Shown here piece by piece: positions 9,253 to 18,355 of a DNA stretch of 64,000 bases. The notes under the pieces were generated by a model, which saw only the letters and a list, made by a program, of their open reading frames with translations, did not search any database and was not told where the DNA came from. This DNA comes from Alloyangia pacifica (lineage in GTDB: Bacteria; Pseudomonadota; Alphaproteobacteria; Rhodobacterales; Rhodobacteraceae). The stretch lies in assembly GCF_003111685.1 (NCBI RefSeq), contig NZ_CP022189.1:1814001-1878000 (forward strand). Direction: 5' to 3'. The translations under genes and the position numbers were made by a program. Position 1 is the first letter of the stretch, and every line of letters starts with the position of its first letter.

Positions 9253-9311
9253 GGGTATATCCCTTCGAGGGCGGGCGTCTGCGCTCGTCAGCGCGCCGGT
9301 ATCAATCGGAA

Positions 9312-9351
9312 CATAGAAGAAAGGTCGGGCCGGCGGTCTGTGCCGGCCCGA
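9312..9351 (-). terminator. Rho-independent terminator after arylsulfatase
   Basis: A perfect 10-bp inverted repeat (TCGGGCCGGC at 9325-9334 and GCCGGCCCGA at 9342-9351) with a 7-nt loop, followed on the minus strand by a T-rich tail (CCTTTCTTCT). It lies 17 nt past the sulfatase stop. Confidence 0.8.
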
Positions 9352-9367
9352 GACAGGCGGAGCTGGA

Positions 9368-10936
9368 TCAGTTGCTGCCCATGTTTGCGAGGCTGGAGTT
9401 CAGTTCTTCCTGGATCTGGTCGATCGAGAAGCTGTCCGGCCGCTGCGAGGGCGGGAACTCCTTGAAGGTCTCGAAGAACTTCGCGACTTCCTGCGACGCC
9501 GGGGCGACGAGATAGGCGTGGTCGCTCACCCAGTCCCAATAGGTGTTCGAGGTGATGTCGGCCCGCTCGTAGGGGTCAGCCCGCAGATCGAACAGCTTGG
9601 GCACGCGCAGTTCCGTGAAGGGTTCAGCCCAGACCGCCATGGTGCCCGGCATCCGCTGCTCCTTGAAGACGACCTTCCAGTTCTCGTAGCGCAGGGCCAC
9701 GATCTCGCCGTCGTCGTTGATGTAGAAGAACTCGTTGCGGGCGCCCTCATCCGACGCCCCGGTGAGGTAGTCGAGCTGGTTATAGCCATCGAGGTAGTTG
9801 TTGTACTCCTTGCCGTTGATGGTCGTCCCGTCGAGCAGCCGCTGCTTGATGTCGGTTTCGCCGACAGCCGCCATCAGGGTCGGGAACCAGTCGAGGCCCG
9901 AGAACATCTCGGTATAGACGGTGCCGGGCTCGATGGTGCCGGGCCAGCGGATGAGCGCGGGGACGCGGTAGGCGCCTTCCCAGTTGGTGTTCTTTTCGGA
10001 ACGGAAAGGAGTGGTGCCGGCATCCGGCCAGGTGTTCTGGTGTGGCCCGTTGTCGGTGGTGTAGATGACGATGGTGTTGTCGGCGACGCCGAGTTCGTCG
10101 AGCGCGTCCAGAACCTCGCCGATCACGCCGTCATTCTCGATCATGCCGTCGGCATATTCGGTCCGTGCGGTCAGCCCCGGCTCGCTGCGGTTCTCTTCGC
10201 GCACGTGGGTTTTGTAGTGCATCCGCGTGGTGTTGTACCAAGTGAAGAACGGCGTGTTCGATTCCACCGCGCGCTTCATGAAGTCGATCGCCCCGGCGGC
10301 GGTCTCCTCGTCAACCGTTTCCATGCGCTTGCGGGTGAGCGGGCCGGTGTCCTCGATCTCGCCGTCGGCGTAGGAATGCAGCACCCCGCGCGGGCCGAAG
10401 CGTTCGCGGAATTCCGGGTCCTGGGGATAGTTGAACTGCTCGGGCTCTTCCTCGGCGTTGAGGTGGTAGAGGTTGCCGAAGAACTCGTCGAAGCCGTGCG
10501 CGGTGGGCAGGAATTCGTCCCGGTCGCCCATGTGGTTCTTGCCGAACTGGCCGGTGGCATAGCCCAGGTCCTTGAGCGCCGAGGCCAGCGTCACGTCCTT
10601 GTCCTGCAGGCCAGCGTTGGCGCCCGGAAGCCCCACCTTCGACAGGCCGGTGCGCAGTGTCGACTGGCCGGTGATGAAGGTCGAACGACCGGCGGTGCAG
10701 CTCTGCTCGGCATAGTAGTCGGTGAATTTCGCACCCTCGGACGCGATCCGGTCGATGTTCGGCGTGGTATAGCCCATCAGGCCGAAACTATAGGTCGAAA
10801 GGTTGGTCTGGCCGATGTCGTCGCCGAAGATCACGAGGATGTTCGGCTTGGCCGCAGCATCGTCTTGCGCCCAGGCCGCCGAGCCCAGAGCCATCGCGGA
10901 ACTGACGACGACGGCCGTCAACATTGTCCGTTTCAT
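9368..10936 (-). CDS. Exported arylsulfatase
   Basis: 522 residues with a signal peptide at about 1-23 (ending AAWA). The sulfatase metal ligands lie at 39-40 (FGDDIG). The formylglycine motif is at 80-84 (CTAGR, the C-x-A-x-R form), so Cys80 would be converted to formylglycine. Further family blocks are GKNHMGDRDEFLPTAHGFDEFFG and IVIYTTDNGPHQ. No formylglycine-generating enzyme gene is seen in the window, so maturation would depend on one elsewhere. AGGGAG lies before the ATG. The enzyme hydrolyses sulfate esters in the periplasm; the natural substrate cannot be told from sequence. Confidence 0.93.
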   Translation of the reverse strand: MKRTMLTAVVVSSAMALGSAAWAQDDAAAKPNILVIFGDDIGQTNLSTYSFGLMGYTTPNIDRIASEGAKFTDYYAEQSCTAGRSTFITGQSTLRTGLSKVGLPGANAGLQDKDVTLASALKDLGYATGQFGKNHMGDRDEFLPTAHGFDEFFGNLYHLNAEEEPEQFNYPQDPEFRERFGPRGVLHSYADGEIEDTGPLTRKRMETVDEETAAGAIDFMKRAVESNTPFFTWYNTTRMHYKTHVREENRSEPGLTARTEYADGMIENDGVIGEVLDALDELGVADNTIVIYTTDNGPHQNTWPDAGTTPFRSEKNTNWEGAYRVPALIRWPGTIEPGTVYTEMFSGLDWFPTLMAAVGETDIKQRLLDGTTINGKEYNNYLDGYNQLDYLTGASDEGARNEFFYINDDGEIVALRYENWKVVFKEQRMPGTMAVWAEPFTELRVPKLFDLRADPYERADITSNTYWDWVSDHAYLVAPASQEVAKFFETFKEFPPSQRPDSFSIDQIQEELNSSLANMGSN

Positions 10937-11014
10937 GTAAATCTCCCTAAAAATCAGTTAAAAAGCGAAACCACTTATATAACTCACTAGCTCCGGCTGA
11001 GCGGGTCACCGGTT

Positions 11015-11026
11015 GTCTCATGAGAC
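11015..11026. promoter_or_regulatory. 12-bp perfect palindrome upstream of arylsulfatase
   Basis: GTCTCATGAGAC, a perfect dyad, lies about 79 nt upstream of the sulfatase ATG. A TATAAG-like element lies between it and the gene. The position suits an operator, but no cognate regulator gene is adjacent. Confidence 0.3.
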
Positions 11027-12186
11027 TTACGCCGCCCCCCAAAAAAACGGGGCAACCGAGGTCCGGGTGTACAAATTTCCGTCGAAACCAGCCCCTCATC
11101 AGCGGCGACCTGCCTCATGCGGCCAGTATCATGTTGCCCTAACGTAAATGCAACCATTCCATTGTGATCTATCGGAATATTAGACTTCTCGGCGGCAATG
11201 CGCTGCCGAGACTGTGCATATTTACGTCCGCAATGCGGCGCGAGGCCGGCTCGGCGCCGCTCAAGGGCCACATGGCGCGCAATCAACCGCGTTGCTGCCA
11301 AATTGCAAATGGCTGCCCCGCAACGATTTTGCGGGGCTGCAGAACCAGTTTGAGGCAGGGCCACGCCTTGGGGCCGCTTCGATCCATCGCCCCGACGCAG
11401 ATCGCCTCGCCGGCGCCGCCGGGCGGCGGTTTGGCACCGATCCCGCCATGGCCACCGACGTCGGGGTACATTCATCTCGGGGACAAGTCGCGGCCCGGCC
11501 CGCGTCATCGCAACGTGCCCCTTGCGCGGGGCCCGTGATCGCGCCGCGATGACCAATCCATGGTGTGCCGTGTCAATCGGGCTGGCCGCGTCCGCCAGCG
11601 CCTCTGTTCGGCGCGCCACGACGCGAAACTTCAGGAAACATCGCAAAGACCTGCCCGAGACCCGACTCATGCCCGCCCGTCTTCCGTGACCCACAGCGCC
11701 CGGTCGCACCACCTAAAGCTGTCAAATAGCGCGGATTTCACACCTTTTGAGAGAGTTTGCCTGACAGAAGCGCCTCTGGACTTCACATCTCGGAAACACT
11801 GAGTTTGCACCAAGCGAGGCTTTGCCATCCTATCGGCAAGATTTAGCCCATGATTTCCGTACATTACCTTGCGGCAACGCAGAAAGGCCCCCAGTTACCG
11901 CGATGAAACACAGAAATTCCGGGATAGCCCAAGCGGACAAAGCCTGTATTCTGACCCTGTTACCAGTCTGACGTCATTTAGAATCATTTGTTTTTACGAG
12001 TCCCGCTAGGTCGACCAAGCGTCTTTGCGGCTCGGCGTTAAATTTTCCCTCAACGCCGGGCTTCCCCAGGAAAGGAGCCGCGTCCCAAGGCTCCAATCCT
12101 CAAGTCCCGAACCGACTCTGCCTGCCTCTGGCATCCTCGTCTCCCCAGCGATCATGGCCGGGGTGGAGGAGTCGCTCAAGGACCAA

Positions 12187-12214
12187 GAAGCCGCGCAGCT
12201 TTCTGCGCGGCTTC
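12187..12214 (-). terminator. Probable oxyR terminator
   Basis: A perfect 12-bp stem (GAAGCCGCGCAG / CTGCGCGGCTTC) with a 4-nt loop, 49 nt past the oxyR stop. On the minus strand it is followed by TTGGTCCTT, a weak T-rich tail, so it is a less than ideal intrinsic terminator. Confidence 0.55.
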
Positions 12215-12262
12215 ATACGCGTTCCCGACAGCGCGTTTCCTCAACTACGGCGTGGCGCATCC

Positions 12263-13204
12263 TCAGCGGTCCGCCGGAGCGATTTCTGGGCTCTTGCGCA
12301 CACCCTCCACCAGCCCGTCCCCCACGGTCTGCAGCACGTCCGCGAGCTCGGTGAACCAGCCCTCGCGGTGACTCGACGCGCGGCGCGCCAGCGCCACGAT
12401 TCGCGCCGGCTCCGGCGTCCCGAAGCGCCGCAGGTGCATGCCCGGCGACGCGCGCAGTTCGGTCAGCGCCGCAACCTCCGGCATCAGCGTCAGACCAAAG
12501 CCCGCCGCCACCAGCCGCGACAGCGTCGAGAGTGACGTCGCCCCCATGTTGATCCGCGCGTTGCCCCTGCCCCGGCCACAGACCGCCAGCGCCTGATCGG
12601 TCAGGCAGTGCCCGTCTTCAAGTAACAGAAGCTGGCTCTCCGCAAGGCCCTCGGGGCTGGGCACGCCGCCGATCGACGCAAGCCGCGCGGCGCTGCCGGC
12701 CAGCAGGAATCGGTCCTCGAAAAGCGGCAGCACTTCAATCCCCTCCTGCTCGATTGGCAGCGCCACCAGCGCCGCGTCGAGCGCGCCCTCGGCGAGCCGG
12801 GCAAGCAGCGTCTCGGTCTTGGTCTCGGTCACCTCGACGTCGAGCGAGATGTCTTCGGCCCGCAACGCGGCCAGCGCCTCGGGCAGAAAATAGGGGGCGA
12901 TGGTCGGGATGACGCCGAGCGAGAGCGTGCCGGTCAGCCCGCCGCGCCGCCGCGCCGCGTGCTCCAGCCCCGCGACCTCTGCGAGGATGCGCTCGGCGCT
13001 CGCCAGCACCTCGCGACCGAAGGGGGTCAGCAGAACGTCGCGCGCCTGCCGCTCGACCAGCGGGCCGTTCAGCGCCGCCTCGAGCTCGCGGATCTGCACC
13101 GACAGCGCGGGCTGCGAGACATTGCAGGAGTCCGCGGCGCGGCGGAAATTGCGCTGCGCGGCGAGGGCACGGAAATAGCTCAGCTGACGAAGGGTGACAG
13201 GCAT
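12263..13204 (-). CDS. oxyR: OxyR, peroxide-sensing LysR-type regulator
   Basis: 313 residues. An N-terminal LysR helix-turn-helix (about 1-60; [20 protein letters not shown], then [14 protein letters not shown]) precedes the LysR effector domain. The two redox cysteines are present at 200 and 209 in the context [16 protein letters not shown]. This matches the spacing of Cys199 and Cys208 of E. coli OxyR, which form the H2O2-induced disulfide. The gene is divergent from a catalase, its classical target, with a candidate operator overlapping its start codon. That arrangement fits autoregulation plus peroxide activation of the catalase. Confidence 0.95.
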   Translation of the reverse strand: MPVTLRQLSYFRALAAQRNFRRAADSCNVSQPALSVQIRELEAALNGPLVERQARDVLLTPFGREVLASAERILAEVAGLEHAARRRGGLTGTLSLGVIPTIAPYFLPEALAALRAEDISLDVEVTETKTETLLARLAEGALDAALVALPIEQEGIEVLPLFEDRFLLAGSAARLASIGGVPSPEGLAESQLLLLEDGHCLTDQALAVCGRGRGNARINMGATSLSTLSRLVAAGFGLTLMPEVAALTELRASPGMHLRRFGTPEPARIVALARRASSHREGWFTELADVLQTVGDGLVEGVRKSPEIAPADR

Positions 13205-13239
13205 AAGAAATTCCTATCACTCCGACAAGGATCCGCAAT
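13203..13239. promoter_or_regulatory. Candidate OxyR tetramer binding site
   Basis: Four tetranucleotides at exact 7-nt spacing: ATAA (13203), CTAT (13214), ACAA (13225), CAAT (13236). The E. coli-type consensus is ATAG-N7-CTAT-N7-ATAG-N7-CTAT, so 12 of 16 positions match with the spacing kept. The site overlaps the oxyR ATG and lies about 70 nt upstream of the catalase start. Confidence 0.5.
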
Positions 13240-13310
13240 TGGGAACTTACGTCCGCCCCTCTAGTTCATCGCACACAAGGGCACTCCCGCCTCATCTCCA
13301 TGGAGGACTC

Positions 13311-14825
13311 ATGAGCAAGCGACTGACCACATCCGCCGGCGCGCCGGTGCCGACAAACGAAACCTCGGCCACCGCCGGTCCGCGCGGTCCGGTGCTTCTG
13401 GAAGACTACCAGCTGATCGAGAAGCTCGCCCACCAGAACCGCGAGCGCATTCCCGAGCGGGTGGTGCACGCCAAGGGCTGGGGCGCGCAGGGCACCTTCA
13501 CCGTGACCCATGACATTTCCCAGTACACCTGCGCCAAGATTTTCTCGCAGGTCGGCAATACCTGCGACATCCTCTCGCGCTGGTCGACGGTCGCGGGCGA
13601 ACAGGGCGCGGCGGATGCCGAGCGTGACGTGCGCGGCTTCTCGCTGAAGTTCTACACCGAGGAAGGCAACTGGGACATGGTGGGCAACAACACCCCCATC
13701 TTCTTCATCCGCGACGCCTACAAGTTTCCCGACTTCATCCGCACGCAGAAGCGCCACCCCAAGACCAACATGCGCTCGCCCGAGGCCATGTTCGACTTCT
13801 GGGCCGGCCAGCCGGAGTCGGTGCATCAGGTGACGATCCTGATGTCGGACCGCGGCATTCCGAAGAACCCGATGCACATGCATGGCTACGGCTCGCACAC
13901 CTATTCGCTGTGGAACGCGCAGGGCGAGCGCTTCTGGGTGAAATTCCACTTCCGCTGCCAGCAGCCGATCGCAAACTACACCAACGAGCAGGCCGAGAAG
14001 ATCGTCGGCGAGACCCGCGAGAGCTTCCAGGAAGACCTGTACAATGCCATCGACAGCGGCAACTTCCCGAAGTGGGAGATGAACATCCAGGTGATGCCCG
14101 AAGCGCAGGCGGCCGAGCTCGACTTCAATCCGTTCGATCTGACCAAGGTCTGGTCGCACAAGGATTTTCCGCTGATCCCGGTGGGCATGCTCGAGTTCAA
14201 CAAGAACCCCGACAACTATTTCCAGATGGTCGAGAACGCCGCCTTCTCGCCGTCGAACAAGGTGCCCGGCATCGGCTATTCGCCCGACAAGATGCTGCAG
14301 GGCCGGCTCTTTGCCTATGCCGACGCGCACCGCTACCGGCTTGGCACCCACTACGAGGCGCTGCCGCCCAACGCGCCCAAAAGCCCCGTCCACACCTACC
14401 ACAAGGACGGCGCAATGCGGTTCTTCCCGCCGCAGACCGGACATATCGACGCCTATTACGAGCCGAACCAATACGAGGAGTCGGCCAAGGCGGACCCGTC
14501 GGTCATGGAGCCGCCGCTGAAAATCTCGGGCGACGCCGACCGCTACACGCAGGAGGACAAGGATGCCGACTACGTCCAGCCCCGCGCCCTCTACAAGGAG
14601 GTGTTGGGCGATGACGAGCGCGCGCGTCTGCATCTCAACATGGCCCGGGCCATGGCGCCGGTCTCGGACGGCGTGCGCGAGCGCTGGTACGCGGTGCTGG
14701 AGCGGGTGCACCCGGACTACCTTGCCGGAGTGAAGAAGGCCGCGGCGGACCTCGAGAGCGGCAATATCGACGACTACCCGGGGATCCCGGTCACCGGCGA
14801 CACGCCGGTGCGCGCGGCAGAGTAA
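13311..14825 (+). CDS. katA: Monofunctional heme catalase
   Basis: 504 residues, a small-subunit (clade 3-like) catalase that converts H2O2 to water and oxygen. The catalytic His is at 53 ([11 protein letters not shown]), the distal Asn pair is at 126-127 ([11 protein letters not shown]), and the proximal heme ligand Tyr337 lies in [21 protein letters not shown] precedes the ATG at 13311; an earlier in-frame extension has no such site. It is divergently transcribed from oxyR and closed by a strong terminator, so it is monocistronic. The standard clade 3 name katA is used; katE-type C-terminal domains are absent. Confidence 0.95.
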   Translation: MSKRLTTSAGAPVPTNETSATAGPRGPVLLEDYQLIEKLAHQNRERIPERVVHAKGWGAQGTFTVTHDISQYTCAKIFSQVGNTCDILSRWSTVAGEQGAADAERDVRGFSLKFYTEEGNWDMVGNNTPIFFIRDAYKFPDFIRTQKRHPKTNMRSPEAMFDFWAGQPESVHQVTILMSDRGIPKNPMHMHGYGSHTYSLWNAQGERFWVKFHFRCQQPIANYTNEQAEKIVGETRESFQEDLYNAIDSGNFPKWEMNIQVMPEAQAAELDFNPFDLTKVWSHKDFPLIPVGMLEFNKNPDNYFQMVENAAFSPSNKVPGIGYSPDKMLQGRLFAYADAHRYRLGTHYEALPPNAPKSPVHTYHKDGAMRFFPPQTGHIDAYYEPNQYEESAKADPSVMEPPLKISGDADRYTQEDKDADYVQPRALYKEVLGDDERARLHLNMARAMAPVSDGVRERWYAVLERVHPDYLAGVKKAAADLESGNIDDYPGIPVTGDTPVRAAE

Positions 14826-14847
14826 GCCCGCCGCGACCCAAGACACT

Positions 14848-14878
14848 GGGGGCGAAGCTGGCAGCTTCGCCCCCTTTT
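14848..14878 (+). terminator. Rho-independent terminator after catalase
   Basis: A 12-bp perfect stem (GGGGGCGAAGCT / AGCTTCGCCCCC), 3-nt loop and TTTT, 22 nt past the stop. Confidence 0.9.
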
Positions 14879-14903
14879 CATGCCCGAAGCGGTGGTCAGG
14901 TGC

Positions 14904-16046
14904 TCAGCCGATCAGCCCACCGCCCGACGAGTCCAGCGCCTCGTAGTGCCGCCGCAGTCGCTGCAGGGCGATGCGCAGCACCACCTTGCCCGAGCGCGCC
15001 GCCCACCCCAGGGTGCGTTCGGTTTCTTCGAGGCCCTCGAGATAGCAGCAGCACCGCAGCGCGACATCGCCGAGCCCCGGCCCGAGGTCGCGCAACGCCC
15101 CGGTAAAGCGCACCCGCGCCGCCTCGGAGCCCTGCGGGAGCCGCGTGGCAGACCCGGGCTTCACACCCGCCGTCAGGAAGTGATCCCAGTTCTGGGTCGT
15201 CCGTGGCCCCATCTGCGCCAGCTCGAAATCCTCGCGCAGCCGCTCGCCGGCGCGCACCAGCGCCTCGTCGAGAAAGGGCTTGCCGTCCCGGTCGCGACGG
15301 CGTCCGAGCGAGGCCAGCGGGCTTTCGGTCGCCGCGTAGCGCCGGCGGCCGCGCGGGTCGGCCTCTTCCTCGGCCATGGCCGCCTCGGCCGCGCGGCCGC
15401 TTTCGAAGCCGGCCTGCGCCTCGGCAAATCCGCGCAACCGGCTCTCCTGTTCGGCCATCAACTGCCCGAGCGCCCCGCGTCCCGCCGCGGTGATGCGGTA
15501 GCGCGAGATCCGCCCCGGCGCGTCGCAGCGGATCCAGCCCTTGAGCGCCATGGCCTCGGCCACCGGCGCATCGACCACCGCGGTGCGCGCAGAACCACCC
15601 CCTCCGGTGTCGCGAACGACCACGGCCTTGTCCATCTCGGTGGCCACCGCCAGCACCGCGCCGCTCTCGCAAAGCCGCCGCAGCACCCGCCGCGCCTCGC
15701 GCGAGAGCGTTGCCGCATCCAGGGTCGGAGCGCCGCTGCCGGCCTCTTCGCGATCTTCCTCGGGCTGCGTCATGCACGCCACCTCCTTTGCTGGCGCGGC
15801 GCAGGCGGCGCGCGCCGCCCCGAGCCGGCGCAGGGCCTCGTCCACCAGCGGGTCGTCCCGCAGCGTCTCCATCCGCCGCACCTGGCGCAGCACGGTCGAG
15901 GCATGGCATCCCGCCGATCGCGCCAGCGCTCGGATCCCCGCACCATCCTCGGTATGGGCCAGGTAGTGGCGGGCCATCTCGGGCACCCAGGCAGGAAGAC
16001 CGGGTACCTTGTTGAAGTCCTTGGAAAAATCACTGTATCGCATCAT
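14904..16046 (-). CDS. DUF6456-type helix-turn-helix protein
   Basis: 380 residues. An N-terminal helix-turn-helix-like segment (about 38-60; GIRALARSAGCHASTVLRQVRRME) is followed by a winged-helix-like middle with a basic patch (about 165-195). The conserved C-terminal domain (about 240-375) contains RTTQNWDHFLTAGV, LGPGLGDVALRCCCYLEGLEETERTLGW and SGKVVLRIALQRLRRHYE, which I recognise as the DUF6456 signature of alphaproteobacteria. The two DNA-binding-like parts suggest a transcription factor. It is divergent from a small DUF6477-like gene across an AT-rich gap. The family name comes from memory; no target is known. Confidence 0.8.
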   Translation of the reverse strand: MMRYSDFSKDFNKVPGLPAWVPEMARHYLAHTEDGAGIRALARSAGCHASTVLRQVRRMETLRDDPLVDEALRRLGAARAACAAPAKEVACMTQPEEDREEAGSGAPTLDAATLSREARRVLRRLCESGAVLAVATEMDKAVVVRDTGGGGSARTAVVDAPVAEAMALKGWIRCDAPGRISRYRITAAGRGALGQLMAEQESRLRGFAEAQAGFESGRAAEAAMAEEEADPRGRRRYAATESPLASLGRRRDRDGKPFLDEALVRAGERLREDFELAQMGPRTTQNWDHFLTAGVKPGSATRLPQGSEAARVRFTGALRDLGPGLGDVALRCCCYLEGLEETERTLGWAARSGKVVLRIALQRLRRHYEALDSSGGGLIG

Positions 16047-16274
16047 TGCAGATGTCCCCTAGGTTGCACCCCGCCGACGCAGGGCTTGCGGAAGTGAACC
16101 TGAAAACTGCTCGCCTCAAAGTTATCTAAAAGTTAATGATTTTAGACATTTAACAGACTTCTCTACAAATTATAAACATCGGTAAACGCCGCGCGCGCAG
16201 CGCCACGCGCCGGGGCAACATCGCTGCCCCCCGTGTCACTCTCCGGGCCTATCCACCAAATGGGAGACGACCCG

Positions 16275-16571
16275 ATGCAGGACCTCCAGAGCCTTCTTTG
16301 CGCCTTGCGCCGCCCGCGACTTCTCGTGCGCGCCGCGCGCTATGGTGCCGCCGACTACCAGCGCGAGGCGCATCTGCCACGGCTGCTCGGCACGCCCTAT
16401 CCCGAGCGCCACGGAGCGGCGCTTCTGCGTCTGATGGAAATGGAAGACGGGATCGATGGCAGCCGCCGCGCCCGCGCTTCGAGCTACTCGGCGACGCGTC
16501 ACGTGGAGGTGCTGGCGGCGATTATTGCGGAGGACCGCCTGCGCGAAGCCCAGCGCCACACCTCCGCTTGA
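16275..16571 (+). CDS. DUF6477-like small protein
   Basis: 98 residues from the ATG at 16275, chosen because GGGAGA lies 7 nt upstream; an earlier in-frame ATG at 16233 lacks a site. The sequence MQDLQSLLCALRRPRLLVRAARYG with a later SYSATRHVEVLAAIIAE helix matches the small DUF6477 family of Rhodobacterales as I recall it. It is all-helical, basic and cytoplasmic. It diverges from the DUF6456 gene over about 230 nt of AT-rich sequence holding candidate -35 (TTAACA) and -10 (TATAAA) elements. Function unknown. Confidence 0.7.
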   Translation: MQDLQSLLCALRRPRLLVRAARYGAADYQREAHLPRLLGTPYPERHGAALLRLMEMEDGIDGSRRARASSYSATRHVEVLAAIIAEDRLREAQRHTSA

Positions 16572-16583
16572 AGCGGCGATCCG

Positions 16584-18128
16584 TCACAGAAATGCGTCGG
16601 GCATGGCGGCCTTGCGGCGCGCCACGAAATCGCCCAGCGCCTCGCTCGTGGCGGGATCCATCGCCGGCTGCTCGTAGCTTTCCAGCAAGGCTTTCACCCG
16701 CGCCGAGGCCAGCTGCATCGTGTCGCGCCCGCCCTCTTCGGACCATGTCTCGAAGGGCTTGTAGTCGAAGAGCTCGGAGCGCCAGAAGGCGGTCTTGAAG
16801 TTCTCCTGGGTGTGGGCGCAGCCAAGGTAGTGCCCGCCCGGCCCGACCTCGCGGATCGCGTCCAGCGCCTGCGTCGTCTCGTCGACGGTCACCCCCTGCG
16901 CGAACTTGTGCAGCGCGCCCAGCTGATCGGCATCCATCACGAATTTCTCATAGGAGGCGACCAGCCCGCCTTCGAGCCAGCCGCAGGCGTGCAACATGAA
17001 GTTGACCCCCGACTGCAGACCCATGCTGAGCGAGTTGGCGCTCTCGTAGGCCGCCTGGGCGTCGGGCAACTTGGAGCCGCAGAAAGCTCCCGCCGAGCGA
17101 TAGGGCAGCCCTAGCCGCCGCGCCAACTGGCCGACGCCGTAGCTGATCTGCGAGGCCTCGGGCGTGCCAAAGGTGGGCGCCCCTGAATTCATGTCGATCG
17201 AGGTGACGAAGGCGCCGAAGATCACCGGCGCGCCTTTGCGTACCAGCTGCGCGTAGGCGATGCCCGCCATGCCCTCGGCCAGCACCTGCGTCAGCGTGCC
17301 CGCCACCGAGACCGGCGCCATCGCCCCGCCGACGATGAAGGGCGAGACGATGCAGGCCTGATTGTTGCGCGCGTAGACCTCGAGCGCGCCCATCATCGTG
17401 TCGTCGAAGGTCAGCGGCGAGTTGATGTTGATCAGCGAGGTCATCACGGTGTTGTGCTGCACGAAGTCCTCACCGAACAGGATGCCGCACATGTCGACGC
17501 TGTCCTGCGCCCGGCTCGGCTCGGTCACCGAGCCCATGAACGGCTTGTCCGAGAGGGTCATATGGGCGTGCAGCATGTCGAGGTGGCGCTTGTTCACCGG
17601 CACGTCGGTGGGCTCGCAGAGCGTGCCGCCCGAATGGTGCAGCCAGCGCGACATCTGCCCCAGCTTCACGAAATTGCGGAAATCCTCGATCGTGCCGTAG
17701 CGCCGCCCCTTCTCGGCGTCATGCACGAAGGGCGGGCCGTAGACCGGCGCCAGCACCAGCGAGCGGCCGCCGATTTCGACCGACCGCGCGGGATTTCGGG
17801 CGTGCTGGGTGATCCGCGAGGGCGCATGGCCGCACAGCTGCCGCGCCAGCCCGCGCGGGATGCGCACCCGTTCCCCCTCAATCTCGGCGCCAGCGTCCTT
17901 CCACAGCGTCAGCGCACCGGGGTTGTTGACGAAATTGACGCCGATCTCCGCCAGCACCGTCTCGGCACCGGCCTCGATCATCTCCAGCGCCTCTGCGGAG
18001 AGAATCTCGAAGTTGGGGATGTTGCGCTCGATGAAGCGCGCCGTCTCGACCTGGGCAGAGCCCCACGCCGCCCGACGGGCCGCGCCGCCGCCGCTGCGTG
18101 TCCGTTTCCGCGTTTCTGTCTCCGACAT
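16584..18128 (-). CDS. MttB-family (trimethylamine methyltransferase-like) protein, non-pyrrolysine
   Basis: 514 residues, with a basic N-terminal tail and the full MttB-fold barrel (IERNIPNFEILSAEALEMIE, LCEPTDVPVNKRHLDMLHAH, ININSPLTFDDTMMGALEVY, GPGGHYLGCAHTQENF). Authentic MttB carries pyrrolysine at an in-frame UAG; here the whole frame is read with ordinary codons, so this belongs to the non-Pyl subgroup. Characterised members demethylate quaternary amines such as glycine betaine and pass the methyl to a corrinoid protein. No corrinoid protein or reactivase is next to it, so the acceptor would be encoded elsewhere. Substrate unknown. Confidence 0.87.
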   Translation of the reverse strand: MSETETRKRTRSGGGAARRAAWGSAQVETARFIERNIPNFEILSAEALEMIEAGAETVLAEIGVNFVNNPGALTLWKDAGAEIEGERVRIPRGLARQLCGHAPSRITQHARNPARSVEIGGRSLVLAPVYGPPFVHDAEKGRRYGTIEDFRNFVKLGQMSRWLHHSGGTLCEPTDVPVNKRHLDMLHAHMTLSDKPFMGSVTEPSRAQDSVDMCGILFGEDFVQHNTVMTSLININSPLTFDDTMMGALEVYARNNQACIVSPFIVGGAMAPVSVAGTLTQVLAEGMAGIAYAQLVRKGAPVIFGAFVTSIDMNSGAPTFGTPEASQISYGVGQLARRLGLPYRSAGAFCGSKLPDAQAAYESANSLSMGLQSGVNFMLHACGWLEGGLVASYEKFVMDADQLGALHKFAQGVTVDETTQALDAIREVGPGGHYLGCAHTQENFKTAFWRSELFDYKPFETWSEEGGRDTMQLASARVKALLESYEQPAMDPATSEALGDFVARRKAAMPDAFL

Positions 18129-18355
18129 GGCGCCTCTCCCGTTCCGTCACACCCCCGACAAGTAGTAGCCGAGCCGCCCGAGGACCAGCGACGAGTTTGC
18201 GCCCCCTGACGGATAAATACGACATCCGCGCGGGCCCGCGGCGGCTGAAAGGGCATCTTAAGGTGTCTCTGCGCAGAATGTTTCACGGGGGTACTGCGCT
18301 TCGACCGGCCAAGGCTTCGACTGGCCAGGCTTCGATGGACAACTCGGGGGAGCAG

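Larger units (their letters stand above)
10937..12262. other. 1.3-kb stretch without recognisable genes
   Basis: The region between the sulfatase start and the oxyR stop. No open frame has a believable protein sequence: a 241-codon minus-strand frame (10987-11712) is arginine-rich, has no recognised domain and runs through inverted repeats. From about 11700 to 12010 the base composition is visibly less GC-rich than in the flanking genes. It contains several dyads: GTCTCA/TGAGAC at 11015-11026, TCTCGGC/GCCGAGA at 11187-11211, GGCGTT/AACGCC near 12036-12059, and the strong hairpin at 12187. I see no transposase, tRNA or known RNA in it. Confidence 0.5.

Noticed and set aside
10987..11712. 241-codon minus-strand frame upstream of the sulfatase
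   Set aside because: Arginine-rich, no ribosome-binding site, no recognised fold, and it runs through inverted repeats.
18301..18340. Two near-copies of CTTCGACYGGCCA before the DUF2270 gene
   Set aside because: Too short and too close to the gene start to call a repeat element; no symmetry.
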